A DNA stretch of 64,000 nt from Isoetes taiwanensis (GCA_021234155.1 JAJEKV010000107.1:2006997-2070996), one strand, 5' to 3'; shown: positions 47,035-59,487, numbered from the stretch's first letter. Made by a program: numbers and translations. The notes: generated by a model not told the origin, from the letters alone.

Positions 47035-47700
47035 CTAAAGGCTGAGTAGCTCAAATGTTGCTTGTTTAGGAAATGGAGCCTGCACTTGTTTGCCCAATCT
47101 GCAGGCATGACATTGCAGGTCTTGATTTTTGAGTAAAGGAAGGCCTTGAACCATTCCTAATTTAGATGCAATAACTAGAGGAGAAAGACCAATATGCCCG
47201 CATTCCGGCATGCCATAAGGATTCTGAAGTTGAGCAGGAAGAAGTAGAAGACGGTGAGACTTCAGCAGTATGAGCATGATGAGTGTTCTTGCCATGCAGA
47301 ACATAAAGACCATCTTTGGTTAAATTGCCTTGAGCAACAATCCCAACCAAACTTGGATCAATCAGCTGTAAGAGCTTTTTGCTGCAGATATAGACTTGAC
47401 CTCCTTCAAAAGAATTGAGAAACCTAATTGTTTATAAATTTGACTCACGCTAAGCAAATTGACCACCAAATCAGGCATATGCAGAACATCATCAATTTTG
47501 AGTGTAGAAGAGGAATCAAGATCGATTTGAACCTTGCCCTTGCCTTTAGAACGAAAGCAAGATTGCCATCAGCCATCTTGACGACAGTGGAATGATGAGG
47601 TTGTAGATCAGAAAAACATGGGACTTACTGGCCAAATGCTTGGTGGCTCGAATCAACAAGCCAAAGCTCATCTTCCTCAAACTGATCAGTCACCAAAGCC
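47035..47700 (-). pseudogene. Copia protease remnant and GAG-pre-integrase domain
   Basis: GHIGLSPLVIASKLGMVQGL, then CHACRLGKQVQAPFP, is the HHCC-type domain before integrase. Upstream (47.6-47.7 kb) LWLVDSSHQ is what remains of the copia protease active site (usually W-x-x-D-S/T-G-A), with the residues after D-S changed. Multiple stops lie between. Confidence 0.65.
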
Positions 47701-47727
47701 AAAACTGCTCCTCCAGATCATCAAGCT

Positions 47728-48671
47728 TTAAATTTCTGAAACCTTGGCACTAATCTCTGAATCTTTGACAGTCTCTTTATCTTTTCTAGATTGTGATTTA
47801 TACTTGAGATATTGAGCAACTTCCTTCTGAAATTTCTTGCACTGAAACTTCATATGACCCTCTGCTCCACAGTGCCAACATGACATTGGCTTCTTAGTAG
47901 AAGTCGACTTTTGAGGAAACAGAACTAGAAGGAACAGCTTTAGTATTAGAATAATGAGCTGCTGCAGTATCTGCTGACCTTTTATGTTCCTGCTCTTCTT
48001 CAAGTAATTGCTGCTGAAATTGATGAAAATCGACTGAAATGTTTTGTTGCAGCTTATAAAATTTGACAAAATGCCTATATTCTTCAGGCAATCCTTTGAG
48101 TGCATAAAGAATAAGCCTGGAATCCTTCATTTGACCACCTGCTGCATACATAAGCTTCTTGTAAACCTTTAAGTTTCTTCAAATAATCTCTTACTCCAGA
48201 ACAATCAAGCAACCTGAGGGTATCAATCTGTGTAAGACACAAAAGCTGGTGACCTTCTCCTTTAAGTACACACTGATCATGAAGAAACTGGAAAGCCGAT
48301 TTGAAATCATGAAAATCCTTAAGATCCATCAGAAAATCTGTACCTACACATGCTTTTTAGATGATTCAAAGCATAATCATCTTTCTTCTTTCTCAGCATC
48401 TGTCTGTGGATTCCATTTAGAACCTAGAACTTCGCCAAATCTCGCAGAGATGCAGATTGGTTTTGAAAGCCTCCTTCCAGGTAAAGAAATTTTGATGATC
48501 GAGAACAGGATGTTGGAAGTATTTCCACTGTTCTTGGCTCACAGCCATTTGCAAACAAAAGAAGACAGAATGCAAAGACAAATTGTAGAGAGATACGGAC
48601 TCAAGTCCGTGAATCAACACGAAAAGCAAGCCAATCTTGGACAACAGTCGACAAATCAAACCAGTTTGCAA
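47728..48671 (-). pseudogene. Copia gag with zinc knuckle
   Basis: From the minus-strand N-terminus: FFTWKEAFKTNLHL, then LHDQCVLKGEGHQL, LILYALKGLPEEYRHFV (the UBN2-type gag core), FQQQLLEEEQEHKRSA, and CWHCGAEGHMKFQC, a perfect CCHC knuckle (C-x2-C-x4-H-x4-C). Frames change at about 48.42, 48.13 and 47.95 kb. Confidence 0.8.
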
Positions 48672-48989
48672 GATCTACCAACGTCAAATATAGCCCGATG
48701 TGCACCAAATATAGCCGATCTGCCCCAAATCAAGCCAAACTTACACTAAAGTTAGCCGATCTCCCTGATCACGCCAATCTGACCAAGAGCAGCGACAATT
48801 TCACCCGAAATTCAAGAATATGAATCGGAATTCTGAATTTGCACTATCCAATCAATCTGGACGAAAAAAAAAAAAAAAACACTAGATCTTTACAAAGATC
48901 ACTCAAACTTTGATCGATCGAACCACAACACCTGGCTGAATCCGATCTTTACAAATAGGCAACGCTGCACTACCTTCCTCTTTCAGACG

Positions 48990-49001
48990 GGCTCGATACC
49001 A
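48990..49001 (-). promoter_or_regulatory. Copia primer binding site
   Basis: The minus strand reads TGGTATCGAGCC immediately next to the 5' LTR. It differs from the initiator-Met consensus TGGTATCAGAGC by a missing base and supports the LTR boundary at 49002. Confidence 0.75.
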
Positions 49002-49178
49002 TCTTAGAATGTAATGAAACCGAAAGAACAGAAGAAGATACAAGCGCACCAACGTGAGTTCGCCTCTTCACTAACTACTTTTAAGAAGACTGACTGTGGC
49101 TTATATAGAGTACGCCACGCCGCCTACAAAGGACACGTCAAGATCTAGTCAAGATAGTAATATCTCTCCTTTCTAATA
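49002..49178 (-). repeat. Copia 5' LTR
   Basis: 177 bp, pairing with 44156-44332. The boundary is fixed by the PBS on one side and target repeat TGATG (49179-49183) on the other. Confidence 0.9.
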
Positions 49179-49183
49179 TGATG

Positions 49184-50389
49184 ATTGTTTTATATAGGTC
49201 GGTTTTTTTACTTTGTTTATCAATTTTAGATTGCTTGCTTGATTCATGTTTGTATAAAAAGGCATTTCAGATAACGTTGCATGAGATGCCGATTCACCAT
49301 TTCCAAGAATCAGGTCTCGCTTCTAAACAAAGGATACACTTAAATGGAACTTAATTTTGTTATTCTAAATCCATGAATGTTAAGAAGGTATCATATCCGG
49401 ATCATTTGATCTTTCATACGTGGAACAAGGTATCATTAGTTGCCTCTTCTTCCATGATGATTTTCGCTAAGTTTAGATATGCGTAAACACATGGTTCATT
49501 TCAATGATTAAATAATATGTTCTAAACAATAATATCATGTGTATACTAATGTGTAGAGTCTAATGCAGCCCCCGCTATATGCAATAAGTAACCCAAATGC
49601 TATTGCTATTGTGAACCTGAACCAAGGCTTTGTTCATGCTTATCCGAAAAGTCCTAGCTTAAAAATTGTTTGATTTTGATCTACTTATACTATAGATAAA
49701 GAAAGGGTTCTTTATTTACACATTTTATGCACTCATTGTCAAGGGTTAAAGAAGATCTTAGGCCTAAGCCTACATAGTCTTGCATATACAACTCTTCAAA
49801 GAAAGAAAAACGTGGGGATGAACTATATAATTGATGCTTATGTGAGAATTATACAAGCGAAGTTCAAGATATATGTTAGGTTGAAAACAAATCCCAGCGA
49901 ATCATCGCGGACTCTTGAGTATATGCACAAAATACTTAGGATTCCATTGAGATCTTTGCATAATTTTGAAGGTTTATTGCAAACGATACTAGAGTGGCTA
50001 CTAGGTGCTCTCGAGACTAATAGTTATGGATTATTGTTGAAGGACACAACTGACAATGATGGAATGAATTACAAAACGGTTGCAATCACAAACTACTTCC
50101 TTTTCACTTGATCCATCGCTGTCTGCAACAATAATTGTTCTGTCGAGGGATTGTTACTAGGAGAGATTGCCACTAGGATCGTTAGAAGTGTTATGTTCAA
50201 CAAAATTCACGTGGAGTTGTGTCCTATATAAATTCTAGCTTAGTTTTAGCAGTGGTTAAATCCCATCATATCAACTTCAATGCAGATTGCTTTTGGCTTC
50301 GTCTGTGATGCTTGCTTTGTTTTTTATTAATTATGCTAATTCACTAGCTTCCTCTGTCTCTCTTCATCATCCAATGTCTTTTTTCGCTT
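49184..50389. other. Host sequence between Copia and LINE, no recognised gene
   Basis: AT-rich. A plus-strand open frame of 99 codons at 49812-50111 (starting MGMNYIIDAYVRIIQAKF) has no recognised domain and no splice context, and is not called as a gene. Confidence 0.4.
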
Positions 50390-51598
50390 TTTCGGTCTAC
50401 AATCAAGCTGTGTCCGGATAGAGACAACCCACGCATGTTCTTAGCAAAGAAGCATTAATATACAAGGATACGGGAGAATTGCTAGTTGTGGGTGATTTCA
50501 ATGCAAGAACAAAAGGGTCGCAAAACCTGTAACATACATACAAGAAGGGGATCCACTCTTATTGGAAGAAGATGATAAGAGTTTTAGACGCCACTCCAAC
50601 GCACTGTAAGAAATGCAATGGGAGACAAGTCGCTTGATTTTGGCACCGCATGCGGCCTCAAGATCATAAACGAAGACATAGAGCAATATAAACAAACAAA
50701 TTCCAAAGACTGCATTACATTCGATGGGAGAGAGTATTGTGGATTACCCGCTCATATCACCATGTAGTGATTTTTCAAACATTTTGAATTCCAAGATAAA
50801 TTGCCGAATCGGATCAAGTTGGTCTCGAGCTTTGAATTGAAGGGAAGATTAAATGTGGCGTAACTCCCTCGTCCCTTTTTCAAGCCTAGGCTAAAATTGG
50901 ACTATGCTAAGAGGGACTCTTTCAAAGAACTTAATGAACCAAGATTAAGTCACACCAACCGGAAGGGAAAGTTAGACATAGACTCTATCCTACTCACGAT
51001 ATCATAATGACGTAAGTAGGGCAATGCTTTGGGTACGTAAGATCCGTGAAGGCAAAAGGCCCCATACAAACACATGATAGGACATGGAATGCTCAATGGC
51101 AAGAGCTCAATTGCCTAAGGGGATTAAGGTGAGACTAAAAATGGTATAAGCGGTGATCGAGAGGTAAGAAAAGGGCTTATGAAGTTAAAAGACAAGAGAA
51201 GCTTGGGAGCTAGTTCCACAAGCAATCAAAAACCTTCCGAATAAGCCCGAGGACACGTTGATCATCCACGCTAAAAGAGGAGGATCTCTTGGTACCGGTA
51301 AGGTCCTTATATATTTATGAAGATGCACTTGGGATGGAGGTCATGGATGTGAATGAAGATATATTTACAAATATGCAGAGGTAAGCATGACCCTAGAGCA
51401 TTTGAGAAATGGTAAAGCTGCGGATCTTGAAGGGTTGAGTGCGGAGATGTTAAGTGGGGTGGAGAAAGAATCCTACAGGTTTTAACCAATCGATGAATGC
51501 CGCAAATCAAGGAGAGCTTGCCGAGATCATGGCGATTGAATAAGGTCGCTCCTGCTCATAAATCGTAAAAAACGTAAGTTTGTAATTATCGAACAATA

Positions 51599-52194
51599 AT
51601 GGTAGGGAGTATCTATTCTAAATTACTAGGGTGCCTATTGGAACATAAATTGAGCATATGGGCTGATGTGAATGGGAAAAGAGCCCCATGCCAAGCAGGT
51701 TTTAGGAAGATGCACAAGACTCTGGGTCATTGCCTTACATTGAGGGTGCTCATCGAACAGGCAAAGAGACCAAAGAAGGCTCAATTTCTTGCATTCATTG
51801 ATTTCTCCAAAGCCTTCGATTATCAAGAGATGAGCCGGGAAATAAAATGAAAGAGATTGGGGTCCCGACACTCTCATGGGTGCAAAAGATCTCACCTATA
51901 TAAAGAAGTTATAGCACGATTAGCGATAATTTGACCGAAGTCCAAAGTACAATAGGGGTGAGACAAGGCTGTCCGTTATCACCCACCTTTTTTCGGTTAT
52001 ATATAGATGAGCTGCAATCATGGATGGAGAAGAAAGGGATTGTGGGAACTCAGCTAGGGGATTATGTGATTCAATTGCTAATCTACGCTGACGACGTGGT
52101 GTTATTGGCGAACACCTCAACATGCCTCGAGAGACACCTACAAACCTTGAGCGAAGTTACGACGGCTAAGAAAAATGAAAGTGAATTTGTCTAA
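51599..52194 (+). pseudogene. LINE reverse transcriptase domain
   Basis: CQAGFRKMHKT and FLAFIDFSKAFD (motif A, catalytic Asp) in one frame, then GVRQGCPLSPTFFRLYIDEL (motif B) and LLIYADDVVLLAN (YADD, motif C) in another. The frame breaks near 51.85-51.93 kb. RTs of this class copy element RNA directly at a nicked chromosomal site. Confidence 0.85.
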
Positions 52195-52667
52195 ATCCAA
52201 GATCGTGGTGTGTGGCACAATAAAACAAACCACACTTCACGCATTACAATGGAGAGACATTGAAGACCGTAAGTCATTATAAATACCTTGAATAGAGTTG
52301 AATGGAAAGAATGCATTAAGAAACGAATAGCGGGAGGAAAAAAATTTTTATATCGGAATGCTCCGCGATGCCGTAAGGCATCTTTACAAGATTGGGGGTT
52401 GAGGAGATTACTTTTCAAAACTCGGTCCAAGCGGTAATCCCGTATGGTGCTCCAAACGGGGACCGGCTGCTCTAAAGGATTATGGAAGCGAGGTTGAGAG
52501 TATTCGAAGCTATTCTTGCAAGAGGAATTTGGCATTAAGCAACAAATCCCATATCCTATTATCTTTGTAAGCGGGTTTATTATCACTTGAGGTGGAGGCA
52601 CCGATCCGCACCATCACATTTGTGAATAGATTATTTACTTTGGATGTAATCGGTTCAGAAAGCGGCA

Positions 52668-52922
52668 ATGGAAGCTTCCATGGCGAGCGAATTGGGGTAT
52701 AAGGATGTATTGGACTGGGCCGCAAGTTGGGGTATAAGTAGAATGAGTTGGCCTGATTCTGAAATTAGTGTACGAGACTTGGTGCAATCACTAGCACTGA
52801 AGCGAATCTCGGAAGAACCTGGCACTAAGATGATATATTACATGAAGGAGATAAATCCGATGATTGTGTATTGGGACCAAACATACCATAAATGGTTCAT
52901 GCATAAATGGGATCAAGCATGA
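52668..52922 (+). pseudogene. LINE ORF2 C-terminal remnant
   Basis: An open frame of 84 codons reading ASELGYKDVLDWAASWGISR, then MIVYWDQTYHKWFMHKWDQA and stop, continues the LINE reading order. Its last codons include the hairpin at 52892-52927. Confidence 0.5.
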
Positions 52923-52927
52923 ACCAT
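52892..52927. repeat. 11 bp perfect inverted repeat at the A2 border
   Basis: ATGGTTCATGC (52892-52902), a 14-base loop, then GCATGAACCAT (52917-52927). A1 has only the first arm and then goes straight to TTAATTATATTCG, so A2 carries a fold-back of the border sequence. Confidence 0.8.
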
Positions 52928-53062
52928 AATTATATTCGTATCTTTCAAATATTATGTTATTTCAATATGAAAATAGAGAGTTATATTGCAAAGGAAGGCC
53001 CGCATTCATGAAAAATATAGTGTACATAAAAGATGACCTACTTGTAACATTATCCTACTAAA

Positions 53063-53160
53063 ACTCTAATGCTTTGTAGCAGCAATTGATATACCAGTTT
53101 TATACTAGTAAAAAATAACCATGTTTCTCCGTATTTTTTTGCAAGAAAGCCACACAACCT
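53063..53160. other. ~98 bp insertion specific to A2
   Basis: A2 has CTAAAACTCTAATG...CACAACCT where A1 reads CTAAAAG (about 6087-6093), with ACATAAGGAACC following in both. The insert contains TATACTAGTAAAAA. It may be a small mobile element or a deletion in A1. No clear target duplication was found. Confidence 0.65.
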
Positions 53161-53379
53161 ACATAAGGAACCTATATATATGTCCCTTGTCATATTTTGA
53201 ACTATTTGAAAGGCTTATTTGGAGAAATGTAGTGTGTTCTCTACAAAACTGAGAAAGACGCATCAAAGGTCATATGGTTTAGTTTTTTATTCTTATACTT
53301 AAACTTCACGATCTTTACTTTCATTCTTCAATAAACATCACTAACTAATAAATGATGAGTTTTCAGCCTATTAACTAAA

Positions 53380-53408
53380 ACTAGTTATGGTGCCCGGCGT
53401 TGCCGGGC
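53380..53408 (+). repeat. Element X left terminus with hairpin
   Basis: ACTAGTTATGGT, then arm GCCCGGC (53392-53398), loop GTT, arm GCCGGGC (53402-53408). The hairpin is perfect. Confidence 0.8.
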
Positions 53409-53988
53409 TTTGAATAGCAATTTAAAGAGGTAGTTGTTTCATTGTTTGCCAAAACAAAAAATGTGGCTTGGTGGGGGGCAAGATTAATATACAATTTATA
53501 AGGTCCATTAGTAAAGATAAAAGGCCATTATGCCAAAGGCTGTGAATTTTTTACACAACAAAGGCATTCTTTAGACAAACATCTATGACAAAATTATGTG
53601 CTACTGAGCAATCTACCAAGGAGAAGAATAAATGAGTTCGAAACATGATCTATTGTCTTCTACATGAAAGATGGGTGGTGGATTTAAAAGGACTTGCATA
53701 GAACATGCAATCAACTTGAGCCTCACTAAGGAATCATAATAGAGCATGCTTCTTATGAAGCATGCAAATGGCCTCAATGAAAGCTTAAAGGCTTCTACAA
53801 TTCAACCATTTTGGTAGATTCAGAACTTGGAGGTGTTGAACGCATCACTTTATTATGAAGGAAAATAGAACACAAATGAGTAGCAACCTCAGTCTAGAGG
53901 AAACATGATATCAAAATATTCTTGCAATCGAAAAGGTAAGGGCATCCTATAATGATTTCTAGGCATTTTTTGTAGTGAATTATGGAAA

Positions 53989-54240
53989 TTAGCATAAACT
54001 ATTATGCTTCTGCATCAAAAATATCATACAATGAACATATTTAACTTGGATTGCATGTGCAAGAAGGGTTAATAATTGCTTGGAAGCAAAAAGGTAAGGA
54101 ATCAAAAGGCCCAAGTTACTTTGGCGTCCTAACTCATATCTAATAACAATGTACAAAACCGGACTCCCCTCAAGTCTGTATATGATTTTGAAATGTCTTT
54201 TCATTATTCCTGGCTTAAGGTACTTTTTGTTGCCATTCAA
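53989..54240 (-). CDS. Exon-like ORF, 83 codons, unrecognised (A2)
   Basis: Counterpart of 6925-7176: NGNKKYLKPGIMKRHFKIIY, then LEGSPVLYIVIRYELGRQS. The frame is intact in both copies. No family is recognised and splice sites are not defined. Confidence 0.3.
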   Translation of the reverse strand: MNGNKKYLKPGIMKRHFKIIYRLEGSPVLYIVIRYELGRQSNLGLLIPYLFASKQLLTLLAHAIQVKYVHCMIFLMQKHNSLC

Positions 54241-55357
54241 TTTTCACTTCCTACACCACAAAACATTCTGATCATAGGATTGTGTGAACATTGGATGGTA
54301 TCATAGATCTTCAATGATTCTATCTTAGTCTAGAAATCTGGTTTTGCGATTGCAAACTTGGGGATTGACTATATATAGCAAAAAAGTCGGTCCTACAAAG
54401 AAAAGACCAGACGTGAATGGTCTAAGGACATAGTTATCTGAGGTTTCTCAATAAACTATGTTCCAGAATCTGTATAAACTTTTGAAATTTTGAACATTGA
54501 TACATAAGCAATAGGATAAACCACTACCTAAGGATATTTTATGGAATTGGTATAGTTTAATATGCAGAACCATCTGCAGCAAGTGTCAGCAAGTGTTAAA
54601 GCACCTGCATATGACCTGCAAAAGCATACAAATAATGACTAAATCGTTTTAAGCTTCGTACCTTACGCTTGGAAATGCACCCGAGGAAAGATCATTAGGG
54701 AAATAAAGCCTTCAAAACTTCGCAAGGTTTCCCCTCTACAAAAGTCGTCTTCTTGACGTTGAAACACTTTATTGAAGCCTTAAAGTTCAGCTAAAAGGAA
54801 CATTTTGTAGATTTTTGGTCCAACCCCTCAGCCATGCAAGCATCAACCCCTACACATGTACATATCAGTACTATTTCTAAAATATTGGGCAATTAGAATT
54901 CATTCTCATCCATATTCACAAAATACAGCGAGCTCCTTATCGTAAATGACATGCCCATGTCTGCTCAAAAGTTTGCAACTTAATATGTAGGGCGTTGTTC
55001 CTCAACCTCTTTAATGTTACGTTATTGAAGAAGAATGACATTATTGAAGAAAAAGTCATGACAAATTATTTGAAATGTTCTTATGCATGCAAATATTTTA
55101 GAAATACTTGACTCAGAGACCAGTGTAGATACACAAACTATCGAATAAACCGAGCTACTGAAGATAATGCAAGACACTAAGATAATTTTCATGTGACTGC
55201 TACCTGAGGATATTCTATGGAATGAGTAGAGAAAGTAGCAGAACCATATATAGCAAGCATGCTAAAGCATCTGCATATAACCTGCAAAAGCAAACAAATA
55301 ATGGCCAATCATTGCGCAATCATTTAACCTAGAAATTCCATGCACTGTATTTCTTAC

Positions 55358-55669
55358 CATACGCATGGAAATAAGTCCTCAAAACTTTGTAAGGGGAATT
55401 ATGATCTTGGAAATTTTGATCAAATAAATGGGTTCCCACAATTGTGATGTTCATGTTCCTTCTAAGGATTTCATCTGCAGCTTCAACAGATTTGTTTAAA
55501 TGATAATTTAAGCCAATGTAATAGGTCACATGTAGCCAAACCTTTAGTGGGATCCATCCATTAGGTACCAAAGAACTTTCACCTTGTCGAAGAATGCAAC
55601 TTATTGAACGCCCATAAGAAGCTCTTCTGCCATGCCCACGATATTTGATATCTTCATGTATCTCTTGGA
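55358..55669 (-). CDS. Exon of an unrecognised gene inside X (A2)
   Basis: Counterpart of 8299-8609, ending at a GTAAG donor. Here the second half is open: HLNKSVEAADEILRRNMNIT, IVGTHLFDQNFQDHN, SPYKVLRTYFHAYG. The first half is shifted by one base at CAACTTATTG, where A1 reads CAACTCCATTG and keeps the frame. Each copy is thus intact where the other is broken, which suggests the ancestral exon was fully open. Confidence 0.45.
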
Positions 55670-55737
55670 CTCTGTATTCACATAGTATGGAGGATTGAAT
55701 AAATTTGTTGAGCATTCCTAACATGTATTAGTATTAC

Positions 55738-55848
55738 CTCCCAACGTTCGATTATATCAAAAGTACTGTGTGGAAATTTGATCGCATGCAAACCGTAAAT
55801 GAGTACAGGGGATTCATTGATGGGCGACTTCATACCCATAAGTGCATG
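55738..55848 (-). CDS. 37-codon exon of an unrecognised gene inside X (A2)
   Basis: Counterpart of 8678-8788, with the same acceptor (TTTATCCAG) and donor (GTAATA). It reads HALMGMKSPINESPVLIYGL, then HAIKFPHSTFDIIERWE. One residue differs from A1. Product not recognised. Confidence 0.45.
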
Positions 55849-57159
55849 CTGGATAAATCTCAAAAGCACAAAAATAAGAAACATAAAAAATACACTCAAT
55901 ATTTATCTCAAATGCAAAAAACTAATCCATTTCGACCACTCTTTAGAAAATTCTACAATTGCACATCATGTGATTCCATGTGACCCCATCCAACAGGGGA
56001 GGGATATGGCTCCCTTTGAAGAGATGAATACATGGACCTACATGCATAGACTCCCGACATTCTGCACGCAAACAAAGCGTGAACATGAAAAGCAAAAGCA
56101 AGAAATTGACTTATAATTCCTCATTCCAAACAGAGTGGGCATCCTCATATGAGAACAATTTAAAGTGCACGTTTGTAGTAATTGCATTCTAGACAACATC
56201 TTGTACTGCAATTCTTTCAGTCCAACATTGCCACATGCTGAAATAAAAAAATTGTATGTCTATACACTTGGCTTTGATATTTTATAATGCCTAACTTGAT
56301 AGCATAAAACAATAATGATTCCCTTGAATAAAGAAGAAACCAAAACTCATGAACTCACATGCCTCTCCAACATGCAGAATCTTGTGAACTACGGTTGAGC
56401 TTTAGCTTTAATGAGAACACGTCATTCTCCTGCCCATAATATTCAATGGTAATATATAGAGATATTTCACAAAAGCTAAATCAAGTTTTTCCCCTAGAAT
56501 ATAAAACATTAATAAATAATAAAGAGTTTTGCAAAAGCTAAACTGAGTGTCCTACCCTAGAATATGAAGCATCCTTTATTATAAAGTTTTAGTGTATGTC
56601 GTGCATAAAACCCTAAAACTTTTGATTGATCCTTCCTTGACTGTTCATCGCGGATTTCAATCTTTGCAGGCCCATTGTATTTGGATTTTGGTGTTGCTCC
56701 AGTTGATTGGCATACACAAGATCAAGGATTTAGATTCATGATGCTTCTAAGCTATCAAAATATGGTATTATAGGCTCTCTTAATCCCAACCATCTGCCAT
56801 ACAAGTCATCCAATTTTTGTTTTGTTTTCCCTCTTATGCAAGATATCTTGGGCAAAATCTTATGTTTCTGGCTGATCATTAGGAGTATTTGCAACCTATC
56901 TCCTGAAGCTAGACATGAAAATTCAATCGATAATATTGTTGGTCTTACTTTGATCTATTGTTGGTCTTACTATGACTCTTGCATATAGATGGTTTAGGGA
57001 TCGTTATTGCCATGGCTGGCGAGCAATCAAATATATTGCATTTGCACCCAATTCTCATTGCTCATGTCTGGGGTTTGATTACTGCCATTAATGGGCAATG
57101 CTTTATTTTCCATACAGCTTATTCCTCATCTGGGGCTTGCAGTAGGTTCAATACTCAAC
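55849..57159. other. X interior without recognised gene (A2)
   Basis: Same content as 8789-10104. No recognised domain or firm splice pair. Confidence 0.4.
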
Positions 57160-57600
57160 TAGAAACATGGCCATAACTCTCAAATTGAAGCTCTGTTTTT
57201 TGCACAAGAACACCTGTGGGAAAGGTCATTGAAAGGCCCACAATTGATGCTAGACGTCCATTTTCCAAATTCCTAGCATAAATGGGCCAAAACAGTGTCA
57301 AATCAGGCAATGTCTTTGCTGCCAGAGTTTTACGGTCAGGTAGAAATATGGCCATAACTCCTAAATGAAAGCTCTGTTTTCTGCACAAGAACATCCGTTG
57401 TAAAGATCATTGGAAGGTCCACAATTGATGCTAGGCATCTATTTTCCAAATTCTTAGCATAAATGGGCCAAAACAGTGCCAAATCAGGCAATGTCTTTGC
57501 TGCCACAGTTTTACAGTTGGGTAGAAATATGGCCATAACTCCTAAATGAAAACTCTATCGTCTGTGCAAGAACATGTATTGGAAAGATGGATGCTTTTTT
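57160..57600. repeat. 181 bp tandem repeat, ~2.4 units (A2)
   Basis: Units start at 57160, 57341 and 57522, period 181, identical in layout to A1. The array therefore predates the segmental duplication and has not changed in copy number since. Confidence 0.85.
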
Positions 57601-59243
57601 TTGAGGCAATTGCTGAACAAGAAAATACAGAAGAAGGGTCGAGAATATCAAATTGATAAACTTGACAAAACTTATGTCCATATCTCCTTTGCAACACAAG
57701 AATATGAACAATGCAAATAAGTATTACAAATGAAGCAAGAGACATGGATTTTAGGAATGAACTTGATGAGGAAGCAGGGCAAAGAGGACCATCTTAAATT
57801 CTTTTCGTGACCTTTACGCCAGATTGATGCTATCATTTGTTATGTAGCTAGGGTTTCAGTATGAAGAACCTTTTACAACATGCTATGTAATGAATCTTCT
57901 TTATCATAAAGACTCCCAAGACGATTGATTTCATCAAAATCATTAATGTTGAAATTTAAAATGCTAGAAATTGATTCAGTATATTTGTGATGTTGCAATA
58001 TAGGCCTACATTTTGTATAACATGTTCATTGTGTATCGTTGCGACTATGCCTCCCAAAAACTATAAATGAAATCCTTTCACGCACATCTCATACCAAGTA
58101 GCACATATGCTACTTTTGAATCATTGCATACAAACTTGAGATACGTCTTACATACCCAAGCAACTTCGCCTGCACACACCACAAATGTAATTGGCCAACT
58201 CCACGTAAATAATACACTGAAGCAACTCACAGACATTGCGAAATAGGTTATAAAATTTTTACTTACATCATTGCCATACTATAAATTCCAAAATACACAG
58301 GCTACTCTTGAAACACTACAAACTCAAAATATGGCGTCCTAATATACCTACACAACTTCCCATACTAGAGCTTCTTAAATTCCCCTCCCCCCTCTCGCCT
58401 AAAAGACATCCAGCACTCCAGAAACATTATATGAGCATGACCTTCGAACATATTTTGATGCCTGCTCAAAGTTGATACAAGAACTGGAGATGAATTAACT
58501 GGGCCGAGAACCTTTTTTCGATAGACAAATTCTAAAACTCACGCCAAATATTTTTATTATTGTCGTTCCTTTGGCATTGTTGCACGGTTTTTTTGCATGT
58601 TTTAGTGGAGTGAACTACTCAACATTGTTTATAGCTATTCTTGGCGGCCACACATAAGAGTTTTAGATGTTTTGCAGGACCAAAAGCCCGCTTTGGCAAT
58701 AGTGGTAGTCTTCTTATGATCTTTAGGTTTTGTTCCACAAGGAGGAGGCACCTTTGGTTCGTCTTTTTTGGCTGAAGCTTCCTAGAACAAACATTTTTGT
58801 CTTGAAGGATTTGACCACGAATTAAAAATTTCGACATGCTTGATCCATTGCTAACATACTGTACATGAACCAAGACCGACAGAAAATAACAATTCAATTT
58901 ATGAAGCATCGTGTTCCAGAACAAATCAAGAAGCAAGCATATATCTTTATATTAGAATTTTGTTTTCTTTTGTACGCTTGACTTCGCAGTTTGAGCGACA
59001 TGCTTTCACCAATATGCTACCATGCATTCAAATTCAATGTGGAAAAATTCAAGACGTCGTGTTTCCAAAGTGAATCCGCAGGATTATCATTTACAGGTTA
59101 CCAACTTTTGCACAATTACCTCTTCTATAATATAATATTTGCTCCACACACCAAGTTAAGGTAGTAGTGCCCGTGAGTTGATAGAGGTTGAGTTATGGGG
59201 ATACAACTTTGAGGTAGTGCATTGTTTCTTTTGCTTAGAGCTT

Positions 59244-59247
59244 GGGT
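59244..59247. other. Empty target site of Gypsy-1
   Basis: CTTGGGTCATGAG at 59241-59253 is continuous here. In A1 the same GGGT appears on both sides of Gypsy-1 (12306-12309 and 25422-25425). Confidence 0.9.
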
Positions 59248-59487
59248 CATGAGGATGTAAGTTTCTAGGAAGTGTATTGTTCCTTTTGCTTAACATTGAT
59301 GCAAGACAATGCAGATGGTTCTTGAACTCCATAGAGTGTTCGCTGGTAACGTAAGTTCTTATCATTGGGAACACAACACTATCTAATATGAAAGTTTCTT
59401 TTAAGCGACCTTTTTTGTTAGAATGCAGAAGTTTTTTATTGCACACTTTTCCTTATTATGGCCAAAACTTTACAGGCTTTAACTTAT

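Larger units (their letters stand above)
44156..49178 (-). mobile_element. Ty1/copia retrotransposon, complete LTR-to-LTR, minus strand
   Basis: 5.0 kb with 177 bp LTRs at both ends and a perfect 5 bp target duplication, TGATG, at 44151-44155 and 49179-49183. On the minus strand the order is gag, protease, integrase, RT, RNase H; integrase before RT defines Copia. Coding is broken into many frames. LTR ends read TATTAG...CTAAGA rather than TG...CA. Confidence 0.93.
50390..52922 (+). mobile_element. Decayed LINE (non-LTR retrotransposon), ORF2 remnants
   Basis: The endonuclease signature LLVVGDFNARTKGSQ (50479-50523, the G-D-F-N-A-R of apurinic-type endonucleases) is followed at the right distance by RT motifs (51599-52194) and a C-terminal frame ending at a stop at 52920-52922. 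Frames are broken throughout. The 5' end is unclear, and no poly-A tail or target duplication is evident. The end of the ORF abuts the left border of duplication copy A2. Confidence 0.8.

Noticed and set aside
48249-48749. 166-codon plus-strand ORF
   Set aside because: It is antisense to Copia gag, which has recognisable motifs on the minus strand.
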